From NCBI GenBank assembly GCA_014904845.1, contig MU119375.1:53593-117592 (forward strand): 64,000 nt of DNA. Direction: 5' to 3'. The notes under the pieces were generated by a model. That model was not told where the DNA came from. It searched no databases and was given only the letters and a program-made list of their open reading frames with translations. The DNA is from Acephala macrosclerotiorum. Taxonomy: Eukaryota > Ascomycota > Leotiomycetes > Helotiales > Mollisiaceae. Of the stretch, positions 15,561 to 29,649 are shown piece by piece (within the stretch, counting starts at the first letter, position 1; the number at the start of each line of letters is the position of its first letter). Position numbers and translations under genes: made by a program.

Positions 15561-18500
15561 ACTCTATTCTATCCATTTCCGACCCTTGAAATACTAATAA
15601 TTCGATTCGTTGAATACATTGTTCTAAGAACTAAAAAAAATTAAAACTGCTATTTATATCAAAATCCGCCGATTTACTAAAAAAAACCAAATATACAAAT
15701 CGATACACAAAAAATAACGTAATCTCTTCGCTCTATTTATTGTTTTTATAGTACATATATAATATGAAAAAGTACTTACTATTCTATTACTAAGTATTCT
15801 TATTTAGAAACTCGCATCGCTTTTTTATTGCATCAAAATTATTACAAACGAGAATTAAACTCGAATATTTACAAAAAAGCGAAATAATTATCGCAAACAA
15901 TCTCACGATTTGCGTTATATTGACTTTTAAAACGATTTAATCGTACTAATAACAATCAAATTTTTGAGTTTTAAATAAAATATTAAACGCAATTTTATTA
16001 TTCGATAATTATTGTTTTAAAATATCGATTTCATTAAATACAAATTTTACTCGATAAATTAAATTCGCTTCTTTTAATAAAATCTTTTTATTCGCTTTTT
16101 AAACTCCAATTTTAACGAGTAAATCTTTATTTTTCTTCTTTATATTCGATAATATCTCTCGATAATTTTATATCGCGAAAAACTACAAATATTAATATTT
16201 TAAATTAAAACGATTTATAATTCGTTTTAATTTATTTATAATAATAAACTCGATAATTTCAATAACGTATTAATTACTTATTTTTTTCGTATAAAAAAAC
16301 TTTTTATTAAAAACGATATAAATTATATCTTTATACGACATTTTTATTAATCGTTTTAAATAATCAATATATACGTAAAAATACTTGAAATTCTCAAAAA
16401 AAATAAAAAATAAAAAAATAAAATAATCGATAAAATACAATTTACTTTAAATCGTTTTACGCTTTTTTTAATTAAATAAATTGCAAATCTAATTATTTAG
16501 TACTTGCTTTTACAAAATTCGAACGTTTTACTTGAAATATCTCAAGATTTTAAACTCGAATACTTTAATAGTAATTTGATTTATTCTTTGAAAAACGATT
16601 TCGTTTCTACGAAAGATTTTATCGAAAACTTTATAAAAAGTCTTTTTAATAAACTCGAGATAATATAGAACTTTTTGTACGTAACGTAAATAAATAAATA
16701 ATTTAATAAAAAATAAATTTATCTCGTCGCACTTTATATTGAACATTTTATATACTATATTAATTCTCATGTCGTTTTACAATTCGAGAATATTTAATAG
16801 TTTATTAAACGCAATAACGAATTTTTTATTTTTATAATTGTAAAACTATTAAAAATTTTACTATTTATAATCGAAAAAATAAACTTTTTATCGCTTTTTG
16901 AAACAAACGTTACTTTTTTACTTATATTATCGAATTTTGCGATAAATTTCTCTATCGAATAATTTTTTCTCGTTCGAATATTTTTCAATTAAAATCGTTT
17001 TAAATTTCGAATTAACGTCTAAAAAAAAAATTAATAAATCTCATTTTTACGTCTTTAAAAAATATTTATATTTGCGAGATATAAATTAATCGTTTACTAT
17101 ATATTTATTGAAAATAAAATCTCTCGAACGATTTAAATATAATAACATTTATAAAAATACGTAAAACGATAATTCGCGACAAATTTTAATACGAGAAAAT
17201 CGTTATTAAAATTACTTAATAATCTTTTTAACGATATCTCAAAAGCGAAAATAGTATCGTTTAAATCAAACTATTTAATTATAGTAAAAATATAATTTCG
17301 AGAATTTAATCGATAAATATTCTCATATAATTTCTTATTCTCTCGAAAGATTTTTTTTATTCTCTCGACATTTTTTCGATTGAATTCTCTCGATTTATTC
17401 TATTGAAAATAAAATACTTCGAGTTTAATACGTGCAATACTTCTATATTTAACAAATTACTTTACTTCGAATCTCAATTTTTGTTCAAAAAATCGAAATC
17501 GATGTATTTTACGAATATATATTTCAATTACATTGAAAATTTATTATATCTTAAAACGATAATAAAAAGTATTTAAAGAAAAAAAAGAAAAAAAGAATAA
17601 ATAAAATTATCAATTCAAAATAAAATAAAAAAATCAAATTTTATTATTCTCTATCTCTAATTCAATCAAAATTTTAATATAACAATTTCGACTTATATAA
17701 GTCTTCGAATACTTTTCAAACTACATATAATAAAAGTACGCAACGTATTTTTCATTCGATTCTTTACTCGATTTCTTTTTTTTCTATGTTCTTTTCATCG
17801 TATATACGTACTAATTTTTTAATTTCATTATTTACTTATACTCTCAAAATAAATTCTTCTAATAATTATTGTATACAAATCGATATATTTGTATTAATAA
17901 AAACTAAATCACTAATCGAAATTACGAAACGTATTATTTTATACGATTTATTTAACTCGATTTCTAAGAATAATATCTCGAGTAAAACGAAAATTCGCTT
18001 TTTAGTAAACAAATTAAATACTATAATTAAAATTGAAAAAGCGTAATTAAAAACTATCAAATTTGCGACAAATAGTTTTTTTCAATTTCAAACAATGTAA
18101 AAATCTTCGTAAGTAAAATACGAAAAGATCTACGACGTTAAACTCGATAATTTTATAAAAATAATTGTTCGAAAAACTTTTCTTATTAAACTCGTTCATA
18201 TAAAAATATTCTCAATTTAAATAATTGTAAAAACACTACATATATTTCGACAATTTTAATATCGCAATTTCGTTTTTACTCTCGAAATTTTTACAATCGA
18301 TAATAGTCTTTATATTGTTCTCAAGTATATATTTATTTCTTTCGAGTAAATCGTAAAATCGCCAATATATTCTAACGAATAACAACTCGCGATTATTTTT
18401 AAACAAATAAATTGTCGTAATTTATTTAAAAATATATACTAATTACAACAAATCGTAATTAGTATAATTTATCTCACGATAAAAAAATTCGAATATTAAT

Positions 18501-21500
18501 TTTTTATTTGCTCGAATATTTTATTAAATATAAATAGCGATATAAAAATCGATAAATAGATTTTTTAATACGAATAATATATAAATTAATACGATTTTAC
18601 AATAAATCAAAAATATTATTACGTAATTTTATAATCTAAAAACGAGTTTTATAATATTAAAATTAAAACTTTTTCGTTTATTACAATAAAATTGATATAA
18701 AAATACGTTAAAAAAAATAAAATTATTAATATTAACAATTTAAATTACTAATCTTTAAATTTAAATACTATTAAATTTTTTTTTATAACGACGTCAATCG
18801 TCTCTACAATAAAATTACTCGAAGTATATTATTTCTTTTTTTTTACTCTTTAAAAAATCAATTCTAATAATCGCAATATTCGTTTTTAATTCGTTTATAA
18901 CAAAAAAAATCATTTATCGATATAATATTTTTAATTTAAGTCTATATATATAAATATTACAAATATATATTAAAAAAATAATCTTTAAATTAATAATTGA
19001 AATTGTATTTGAATTCAAAAACTTATTATATTATATTTTTATTAAATTACAAACTTTTTAAATTTGATTTTTATTTCATTTTATTTTATTCTAATTTATT
19101 TATTTTGAATTACTTTAATTCTATTCGAACTCTATTTAAAGATTTTATTATCAAAAAACTTTTTTTTCTTTTTTTTACTCGAAAATACTATAAATATAAA
19201 AATAATATTATAATAAAAATCAACGATTATAGCGCTTAATATAACTCTTTGTCTATTTTCAAAACTATAATTAAAACGATATAAAAAAACCAGAACAAAT
19301 ACTTGTACAAACTAATAATCAGTTTTTATTTCAAAAAATAAAAAACTTAAAATCAAAACAAATTATACACGTTTTAATTAATACCAAATTCGCTATTACA
19401 AATAATAATTACAATATTATTGTTTTATTGTATAATATTTTTGAGTTTAAAATTATAACTATAATTTATTTTATACGAAAATATTAAATATTAAACGAAT
19501 ATTTAAAAGAAATCTTTAAAATTAATTATTTCAATATTTTAATTATAAATAATTCATATTATTATACAATTGATTAAAACTCGCAATATATTTATAAAGT
19601 GTATTAGTAAATTCTGATCTCGAGATTAATTTAAACATATAAATACGAGATTAAATGTATTTTTGAAAGAATAATCAATAAATAAATTTAAATCGAAAAA
19701 TTTTATATTATTTAAATCTAATTATTACAAGTCGTTATTTTGAGAGTCCAAAAATTCTCTCTCACTAGTAAACGATTATTGTATACACTAATTATCGTTC
19801 TAAGAATAATAGTCTTAGAAATTAAAAAATTCTCTATTATATTTTAATTACAATTGTACAAACTTATTATCGTTTTTAAAACAAAAAAAATCTTTTATAA
19901 AACTATTAAACTCTTAATCAAACTTTTAATAATAATCGAATTTTTCGTAATATATTAATAAGTATATAAACTTACTATAATTCGTAGTAAAATTAAATAA
20001 ATTTTCTTTCTCAATTTCAATATTAAAAAAACGCAATCAAATACTTTCAAATGTACAATTTAAACGATTATTTTAAATTGACTTTATTGTACTTTAAATA
20101 TAAAATATTTACAAATTTCTATTCTCAAAATCTACACTAAAAAAACGTAATTAAAAATTTTCAAATATAATTTGAATATAAAACTGCTTATTAACGCGCT
20201 TCTAATTAGAAAAAAAATCAATTATCGTATCGACTTAGCGAAAATCGATAACGTTAATATCGAACTTGAAAAATTCTTTTAAAGAACTATTTTTAAATTA
20301 TAACAATAAATTAAAAATAAATATTTCAAATATTAACTTTCGTAATAAAAACCGATTATTTACTATTTGTAAAAAAACAATAAACAAATTACAAATTTGT
20401 TTTTTTAGATTTAATTAAATCAAATTAATATAATCAAAAAAAAAAAATATTTAAAATCGTGAAAATCTATAAAAATTGAATTATAATTAATAAAACAAAA
20501 TATTATACTAATAATAAACTAAAAACAAATTTACTTTTTATTAGTCAACTTTTCAAAAAAGAAAAACATAATAATAATACTATAGCGTTAAATTATTCTC
20601 GTCAACGATTCTTTCAATATTATTCAATAATCAAATTTTTTTTTAGCGTTTTTTCGTAGATTTTTTTTTTCAATTATTTGCATATTTTTCGTTTTTTTGT
20701 TCAATTTTTCTCTTTTATATTTAATTATATCTAAGAAAAAAAAATCAATAAATTGATTTTTCGACGATAATTAAAACAATTACTTTTTTCGTTTTTTTTT
20801 AAATACTATTTTTTTGATATTTCTTTTCTCAATATATTTATTTATCAATTCTACTAAAATTACTCTCTTTGAAATGCGAATTACTATTCGTTTATAATTT
20901 ACAAATTTCTCTTTTTTCTCGTTTTTAATAATACGATTTTTGAATTTTTTAAACTTTTGATTCAAAATTGAAATAATATTAAGATTTAAATCTTATTTCG
21001 AATTCTCAATATAATTATCTATAAAAAAAAGCGAAATTCGTTTATAATTAAAATAATTTCAAATAATTGCAAATATCGCAATATCGACAATTTTTTTTAA
21101 CTTTGCGCGCAAAGTCGCAAACAATCGAATAAATTTATTATTTTCTTTATTCAATAAATCAATATCAAAAAATACGAGAAAAAAACACTATAATCTAATA
21201 ACCATCGACAAAATAATCGTAACTATTGAAAATCGATCGTTTTTACGAACTTTCAATATCTTAAACTATTAATCATACTTTTCATTTTAATCGATTTCAA
21301 ATAGAAATTCGAAAAATCTAAAAAATTAAAAATTTTTATTTTTGAACTCGATTTTAATAATATTAATAGTCTCGATATAAAAATATTTTAAATCTTTTTC
21401 TTACTTCAAATTATATTTACGTTTTCGAGATAAATATTATAAAATATTTGACTCGTTTTATATTAATAACGTGGTCGTTTGTTCTAAGAATTAATCGTTC

Positions 21501-22038
21501 GAACGAATATTTTAATCGTAAAAATCGTTATTATAATCAATTGAAAATTAATCGTCGAAACTCGTCGAATATTGAAAATCAATACTTTACTCACTTTCAA
21601 AGTCGTTTGTAATCTCAATATATATATCTTTTAACGATCGATTTCTTTGTTCGAACTCGTATTAAACAATTAATAAATTCTTATTGTAATATCTTCTAAA
21701 AAAGTTTTTATACCATTTAATAAAATTATTACAATTAAACGATTCTTTTCGTACAACGTATTAAAAAACTAGAAATATAAAAATTTAATCGTTATAATCA
21801 GATTTTTTTTGTGTAATATATTGAGAGACTAAAAACGTAAAAATTTATTCGTCGAATGTATTAAAATTGCAAAATATCAAAACAAGAATTAAAAAAAACT
21901 TCAATTGTATTATTTTTTGAATTGCGATTACGATCGTATTACAAGCGATTAAATTGTTTTCAAAATATCGAGTAATAGTTTTATTTTGTAATCAACGAAC
22001 GACGTATTTGAATACTTAATAAACTATTAGAAATATTC

Positions 22039-22042
<4 letters not shown>

Positions 22043-22069
<27 letters not shown>
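22043..22069. repeat. Poly-A run (27 A)
   Basis: An uninterrupted homopolymer of 27 A. It could be the remnant of a retroposon tail or slippage; no element is recognisable next to it. Confidence 0.9.
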
Positions 22070-24159
22070 TTATATTTAATTTATTTTTGCGATATTTCGA
22101 ATATTCGATTCTAATTCTAAATCGAAAAACGCTATTTTATTAATTTGAAATTACATTTTTATTATTTTTAAATATTTATTTGTTCAAAAATCGTATAATG
22201 TAAAATAAACGATTTTAAATAAAATATTTACAATATATATAAAATCAAAAATTTTAATCAATAAAAACGATTAAAAATTTAATCTTTATATTTTTTAGTA
22301 TTAATCAATTCAAAAAACGTATTCAATTTTTATTTTAAAAATATTTTTAATTTTTAATTTATACTAAATAAAAAAATAGTATATATAATTAATTAAAATA
22401 AATATTTTAAATATAAACTACTTTTAATTACTTTTTTTTAGAATTATAAAATAATTACATTTAAATTTACAATTTTTTATTAGAGAAAATTTTCAAATTG
22501 TAATAATAAAAAAAATTTTACTATTTTTTTTTATAGTTTAATAATCTTACAAAGATTTTACTTTTTCTCAATTATTCGTCAAATCACTAAAAACATATTA
22601 CGAGTAATAAATAAATTAATACGTTTGAATAAAAATTTAAATATTTGAATTATTTATTTTAATAATTTTTCAATTAAAAAAATTCACTCTAAAAATATAA
22701 ATATATTTTTACTGTTTACTTTGTATTATAATTCAATAATACGTTTCGAATTATATAATTTAATTTAATTATATTTCTAATTTCATCGCGTTATATTAAT
22801 TTAACCTTTGACGTTTATATAAACAATTTTTTTTTCAAAAAAGTTTTTATTATTAAAAAAAACTATTACGTTTAAATTATATTACAATTTATTAAGAGTA
22901 ATATCTATATAATTTCGTAACGTTTTTCGATTTTGTAGAAAAAGTTTTACAATATTTTTTCACTCTTTTCGTATAATAAATAAACTGTAAATACGAAAAA
23001 ATTTATAGTTTGATTTTCATCGTTCAATTTCGCTTACAAAATCTCGTTTTTTGTCGTAAATAGAATAACGTTTTTATAAATAATACAAACTAGTACAATA
23101 TAAACTTTTCGATTCAAAAAAAAAATAATCCAATTATTTATTTCGAGTTCAAATTGATAAATAATATATTAAACAACGAAATTTGAAAATTCGATTTCAA
23201 TCGTATTCAAAAATTAATATTATCTACTAACGATCGTATAATAACTCAAGTTTTTCAAACTACTCTTTTCTTGGAATATAAAAACTACAATTAAATAAAT
23301 ATTAATTAATAAAATAAAATATAAATAAAAATATTCGTACAATTGAAATCGAGTATTTTTACTCGTTTTTAGTATATACGAACTTCTTTATTCGTTGTTA
23401 ATTAATATAAAATAACGTTATTATATTTTAGTAATTTATTTTATTTTTACGATTTTAATTCAACATCGGTTCGCGTTTTAAATTATAGTAAAAAAAAGCG
23501 AAATTCGTTGAAATTTACGATAAAAATTGTAAAAATATTAAACGATCTTTTGAAATTAATAATTCTTATATTGTAATCGTTTTAATAAACTCGATTGTTT
23601 TAAAAAAAACTTTGCGAATCAAATAATCAATTCAATTTTTCAAAATTATTTCTTTTTATCTCGACGACAATTCTTATATTTTAATCAATTCTAAATTTCG
23701 TATACTTAGAAATTATACAATTTGTTTACATTTGAAAAAATTTTTACTACGAATATACTATTAAAATCAATCGCTTATTCGATTTAAATTTTTATAAAAA
23801 CTTTAAAAAAACGTTATAAACAATTCAAATTCTTTTTATAATTTATTTGTTTTATAAAAACAATTGATTTTAATTATTTTTAATAAAGAAATTTTTATTG
23901 AAAAACTTTAAAATAAACAATATTCAATTTAAACTTTTTTCAATTCAAATATTTACATTTTAAAATCACGAAATTACACATTTTAAATAAAAATAACTAT
24001 CGATATTTATTTGAAATTATAAAATAATTACTTTTAATTTACAATTTTTTGATTAAAATCATTTCTCAATTTTAATAAATACAAAAATTTTACTATTTTC
24101 TTTGTAATTCGATTTTTTTAACAAGACTTTATAATCGTTTTTTTATTCGATTCTCAAAT

Positions 24160-24176
24160 TTTTTTTTTTTTTTTTG

Positions 24177-24239
<63 letters not shown>

Positions 24240-24260
24240 TTTTTTTTTTTTTTTTTTTTT
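24160..24260. repeat. Poly-T tract of about 100 bp
   Basis: The tract is nearly pure T, broken only by one G, one AA and one ATA. It ends abruptly at CTCGAG. It may be the antisense of a retroposon poly-A tail or a slippage product. Length in the assembly is unreliable for such a tract. Confidence 0.9.
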
Positions 24261-27237
24261 CTCGAGATCGATTTTGTTTTCACTTTATTCTCTACAATCG
24301 TTTATTTTTATTTGTATAGCGAATAATTATTTTCACTTTCACTTATTAATTATAAATATTAATTTTATATATACTATTATTATAAGCGACAATTTTTATT
24401 TTTTTCTATTTATTAATAATTTTTTTTTAATTGTTTATTTCGTTAAATATTTCTTTTTTCTTATATCAAAGTATTTAATTTATTACTATATTTTTTATCG
24501 ATACTAGTTTTTAAATTCGTAAAATCGAATCAATATTTTAATACAATTAATTTATATCGTAAAAAATATATATTATTTCAAGTTTTAAAATACAATCATT
24601 TTACAAATCGAATTTCAAATCGAAATACTCGCGATAATCAATTTAATTTTATTATTCGCAATTTTTCATTTCGATATTCTCGCAAATCTACTAAATATAA
24701 TTCTTAGTACGTTTCGATAAATTCATCGATCGATAAACGTAACGACGATTGTATTTACTATTTTCTACGTATTAATAATAGTAATTTCACAATTTTTTTT
24801 TCTTTTGAACTTATTTTCGAATAAATTCGCGATTATAGTAAATAGTTTTTTGATTACATTTTTCTATTAATACTCTACATAGAAAATATTATTACTAAAA
24901 TTTATTATTTTATTCTCTTTATTTCTTTTCTATAGACTTTTCTACGAACTTTTCTTTCGTATTCATCAAATTTTAATCGCGCTTACTATTTATTCCATTT
25001 AATAATACTTATTTTTCAAAAAAACTTTTTTTTGCATATATATATATATCTCGATAAAATTGTTTCTATTTATATACATTACTTAAAATTATATAATTAT
25101 TCGTCGAAATAATATTTTTCATTATAATATCGCGCGAATTTATATTATTTACGAATATAATACAATCAAAATCCGCGTTCAATTTCAAAAATCGTTTAAT
25201 ATCAAAATCAAACAAATTATCAATTTCTAAATATAAATACTTTCGATCAATTTTTAATTTTTCTTATAAAATTATTTATTTGTAATAATTTCGTAAACAA
25301 AAAAATCGTAAAATCATTTAAATCTTTTTATCGAATCTCGAAAAAATTTAATTTAAGAATTTTTATACTATACTAAAAATGAATATACTATAAACTTTTG
25401 AATACTATTTAATAAATTTCACGAGAAAAGTATTTCTATGGACGATTATAAAAATATTCTTATAATAATTAATAACTTCGAAATCGCGATACATTTACTA
25501 TATTTAAAACAATTCATTTACAATTATAATACTCGTAAAATTCGCGCTCGTCGAATTCATTTGATTTGATAAATTCGAAACATCGATAAATTGTAATCTT
25601 TTCATTTTTTTTTGAACAAAAATTTGATAGAACTAAATATTACAATCGCGATCCAATTACTTTTTAATAATACATTAAACGAAAATACACTAAATAATAA
25701 TTAAATACGTATTACAACAATCGTGATTTTTCTAGTTTTATTAACAATAGAAAATAAATTCTAATTATTTCAATTTATTACAAATCGAGCGATATTAATA
25801 AAATATTCTTTGAAAAACGTATAAAAATCTATTTGAATAAAATTTTATTACGAAATATTTTTAAAATAAAAATTGCAAAAAAATATATTAAAAAAAAATC
25901 GATAAACAATATTAATTAAAATACAAAAATACTTATAGAAAAAGAATTTAAATCTAAAAAATAAATTAAAAAAAATAATTAATTACTTATTACAAATAAA
26001 TTGTTTAATTTATCGTTTTAATCGTACTAATAAATAGAAATATTTAATATTAATAATATTCGAAATAAATTACGAAATATTGTACGAAATTATTTAACAA
26101 ATAAAGTAAATTTCTTCGAATTTAATTATCAATTTTCACAAAAATAAAACAAACGAAATAATTAAATAATATTTTTTATAATATAATTTAATATTTTTTT
26201 TTCGTATTTTTTTTTATTTTTAAATAAAATATAATTTTAAATATTATATATATCGAGTTTACGCTTATTATCGTTAGATTATATCTATAAAAAAAATACA
26301 TTGAATAAAAAATAAATATGTGTTTTATAATTACATTTTTTAAATTTCAAAGATTTTTTTATTCTATTGAAATAACGTTCTCAATATTTATCGCGACGTA
26401 TCGTTAATATAGCAATACAATAAAAACGATTATTTTAATACAAAACTCTAATTAAAATTACTTTTTTGTGATTTTAAAAATCTCAAATTTTTAAAACTAT
26501 TAAATAATTCGTCTCAAATGTAAATCGATTCTAATTAAAAAATTCTAATTTGAATTATTATTTGAGACTTTTTACTTAACTTTCAAATCGTTTTAAAATT
26601 TCCTTAGTCACAAAAAAAAATCTATCGTAAAACGACAAAACATATAAAATACTTCTTTTACGACAAAAATCGTTTTAAGTAATTATTTGATTTAAATAAT
26701 TTGTTTTAAACGCTCGTTTATTTCAAAACAAATAAATTAAAACAAATTCTCGATTAAAATTATTTACTCAATACATTTAATATACCAAGACTTTTCAAAT
26801 CACAAAAACTGTATTTTATTTAATTATTTATAATAAAACAATTGTTTTAAATTTTATATACTGTAAATAAAAATTCTAATCGTTTAAATATATTGATACT
26901 TAAAAAAAATACAATCAATATTAAAATATTAAAAGTATTATAATATTATCGAGATCGTTTATATTACAAAAATAAATAATTCGCTAATTCGCTATTTACA
27001 CGTTATTTTACGCATTGCTATTTGTTTATTCAATTCTAATAATAAACTTTTTCTCACGTAATATCGAATCGAAATTTGATTAATTATATATACGAAACGC
27101 TCGTCTATAAATAGAATTCTTATTATCAAAATACGAGTAAATGCGACGCTTATATTACACGTATAAATAGTTGGTAATTTATTAGCGTTTAACGCGACAA
27201 GTTTTATTAGATATAAAAAAAAAAATCTCGAGTATAT

Positions 27238-27366
27238 TGTGGTAGGGCTGAGTGATAGTGTTGTCGATCCGCATTGGACTAGTCTGGCACGTGATCTGTT
27301 TCTGGATATAAGAGATCTGGCATCTTGTAATCTAGAAAACAAGAGAGCATCTTTTGCCCCTTTACA
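27238..27366. repeat. Left LTR (129 bp)
   Basis: Identical to 28150-28278. Begins TG and ends CA as LTRs do. It holds an ATATAAG box near 27,306 that could serve as TATA element. The following TTGGTGACC marks this as the 5' LTR if transcription runs left to right. Confidence 0.88.
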
Positions 27367-27386
27367 TTGGTGACCTACGCAGGGAC
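27367..27386 (+). promoter_or_regulatory. Putative tRNA primer-binding site
   Basis: TTGGTGACCTACGCAGGGAC abuts the LTR end and contains TGG, the complement of a tRNA 3' CCA. The position is that of a reverse-transcription primer site. Which tRNA would pair was not determined. Confidence 0.6.
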
Positions 27387-27459
27387 GATTAATGGCTCGG
27401 AGAGCCGCCGTAGTCTCTAGCTTCCTAGCTTGGTTCGCAGACAAGTTAGTGATCCTATT

Positions 27460-27870
27460 GTAGTTTCTTCGATTCTACGGTTCAGCGATTCATTCGATTC
27501 ATCCGATTCATCCGGTTCTACGATGATTCATATCCTCTCGATTCTACGATTCTACGGTTCTGCGAGCCCTTCCATTCTACGATGGATTCTACGACGATTT
27601 CGATCTTTTCGATCCTCTCTTCTCCTTTCGACCGATTTACGATCTCTTAATTGAGCCATTCTACGGAGCTAGCACCTTAACTGCTACATCTCTACTCTGA
27701 GACTGTCCTACATAGCTCGCATCTTACTGCCCACCTCCTCTTCTCTACTCTCCTCTCCACTCTCATTTCGATTCGATTCTACGACTCACTTCTCGATCTG
27801 CCGCCCTTCCTTCGATTTACCGCCTTTTCGAACTACGTTCGAGCATTCGAACCCCTCCATTCTACGAGCA
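27460..27870. repeat. Interspersed TTCTACG words inside the miniature LTR element
   Basis: The heptamer TTCTACG, usually within GATTCTACG or CATTCTACG, recurs about nine times at irregular spacing in roughly 400 bp. GATTCATCC units are also present. No protein frame explains it. It could be an RNA packaging or binding signal, or simple expansion; this is not known. Confidence 0.6.
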
Positions 27871-28135
27871 TTCTGCCGTACATCCATACCACCGTTGATA
27901 CTACAAGAGGAGATTACTAGGCTTGATGAGAGGTCCTAAAAAAAATGAGGATACTGCAAGCTAGGCATGCTGGTTTGGCTAGAGTAGCTTGCAGAACTGG
28001 AATGCCGGTTCTGGGCGAAGCCTTGTCAAGATAGACTCTGCCAGCTATTGATTGTAGAGTAGGGGGCTTTCTGGAGATGCGGATATAGTGCTTCTGATTG
28101 GAGGAGAGTCATGAGTTCTCGGGACGAGCACTACG

Positions 28136-28149
28136 TAGAGAGGGACGAT
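28136..28149 (+). promoter_or_regulatory. Putative polypurine tract
   Basis: The purine-rich GAGAGGGACGA immediately precedes the right LTR, where plus-strand DNA synthesis would be primed. The call rests on position and composition only. Confidence 0.5.
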
Positions 28150-28278
28150 TGTGGTAGGGCTGAGTGATAGTGTTGTCGATCCGCATTGGACTAGTCTGGC
28201 ACGTGATCTGTTTCTGGATATAAGAGATCTGGCATCTTGTAATCTAGAAAACAAGAGAGCATCTTTTGCCCCTTTACA
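28150..28278. repeat. Right LTR (129 bp)
   Basis: Identical to the left LTR. Full identity indicates recent insertion, or gene conversion, and no RIP since. Confidence 0.88.
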
Positions 28279-29649
28279 ATATATTTTTTTATTTTTTTTC
28301 TAATTAAATTTAAAATTAGTTTTATATAATTTTCTTAATAATACTAATTTAAAGTACGTAATATTATTAATTACTATTGTCGTTTTATTAATAGATTTTT
28401 AGTACTTTATTTTGTTACGAGTTTTTTTCTTGAAATCCGTTTTATTATATAACGATTAAATTTTTTATTTCGCGTTATTAAAATTCTCGTATTCGATATT
28501 TGTACTGATTTCTATTCGCAAATCGCACTTTTAATTACGTTGTACATATATCGAAAATCGAAACAAATAATCGAGATATTTTATTTCAATTGTTTCGAGT
28601 TATTTTTGTAGTTTGAAAAAATGCGATTTAATTTCGATTTCAATATTTTTTATTTAAATATTAATCAAAAAAAAAAAACCTTTTATTATTTGTTTGAAAT
28701 TTTGAAAAAAATTGAATTAATTCGTTTGAAATATATCACGTTTAATAACGCATATCGTACTAAAGTAATCGATTTTCATTTGACGATAGCGACTCTAAAA
28801 AAAGCGTTAAAAACTATAACAAATTTAAAAGAATTAATAATCGTTCATAATACGAATTCAATCTAATAAAACTTAAAACAAATTGAAAATTTGCATAGAA
28901 AATATTAACAACTCTTTCAATTCCGTAGTAACTATAAAATCGACATTAATCAAATGAATTAAAATACAAAAATACTAATAAACGACGAATTAATGTATTA
29001 CGTTTTATTTTTTTTTAAATATTATCTCTAAAAATGTTTTTATTAACGTTGTTTACATTTGTATTAATATTTAAATAACGAGTTATCGAACGCTTTTTTA
29101 ATTTCAACGTCTCGTAATAATGAAAAGTTTTTTGTATTTTGTAAAATCGTATAAAGTTTTCAACGAGATCGATTCGCACTTGAAAAATCTAATTTTCAAT
29201 CAAATTATTAAATAATTCGAAAAGTAATCTAATCGTCGTTATTCGCTTTTCGAGCTCGTACTCGATAATCGACAAAGTAAAAATATTTATTAAACGAATA
29301 CTTTATAATAATTGATCGATTTTGATCGTATAAACTGTTTATACGTTTATTAAAATTGTAAAAATTCGTTCGTAACGAGCTAATCAATCAATTAACAATT
29401 TAATTACAAGACTTCTTATTATATAATTACTAAAAATACTAAAAACGAAAAATAAACAAAAATTCAAATTCGAATTTTCGATTTTAATTTTAAATATATA
29501 TATAAAAAAAAATAAAAAACGAATAATTACGTTATATAAAGTAATACGTTACTAATATTAACTCGTATTTAACAATCTTTAATCGCGAGAAAAAGAAAAA
29601 AAAAAAAATTTAAACTATTTAATTATACTATTTAATACGTTATCGAAAC
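28279..29649. other. AT-rich spacer
   Basis: AT-rich decayed DNA between the miniature LTR element and the recombinase relic. It has one 81-codon open frame (28621-28866) of low-complexity Lys/Ile/Asn composition that I do not regard as a gene. Nothing else is recognisable. Confidence 0.7.

Larger units (their letters stand above)
1..27237. other. AT-rich, RIP-like decayed gene-free block
   Basis: The stretch is extremely A/T-rich throughout and shows no credible gene: open frames are short, low in complexity and have no recognisable domain. CC/GG and ATG/CAT words are scarce, while CpG words such as TCGA and ACGT persist. This is consistent with decayed transposons after C-to-T mutation on both strands (RIP), but no parent element can be recognised over most of it. 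Weakly protein-like fragments occur on the minus strand near 16.5-17.0 kb. Structured parts are listed separately. The base composition is visible; the RIP origin is an inference. Confidence 0.85.
27238..28278. mobile_element. Miniature LTR retrotransposon (TRIM/SMART-like)
   Basis: The element is 1,041 bp. Two direct repeats of 129 bp, identical at every base, start TGTGG and end TTTACA. They flank a 783-bp interior. A primer-binding-like site starting TTGGTGACC follows the left repeat directly, and a purine-rich tract precedes the right one. ATAT lies immediately outside both ends, fitting a 4-bp or decayed 5-bp target duplication. The interior has no frame long enough for gag or pol, so the element must depend on enzymes from elsewhere. 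Its composition is normal while the DNA on both sides is strongly AT-biased, so it inserted after the surrounding decay and has not itself been mutated. The name of the family is unknown to me. Confidence 0.88.

Noticed and set aside
14868..15644. 258-codon plus-strand open frame rich in Ser/Leu/Val/Pro
   Set aside because: It is made of the degenerate 15-bp repeat; multiple frames on both strands stay open for that reason alone.
26992..27444. 150-codon minus-strand open frame
   Set aside because: It crosses from AT-rich flank through the left LTR into the element interior, so it cannot be one gene; no domain is seen.
27392..27463. 23-codon ATG frame just after the primer-binding-like site
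   Set aside because: Too short and without homology to gag; its position after the LTR is interesting but chance explains it.
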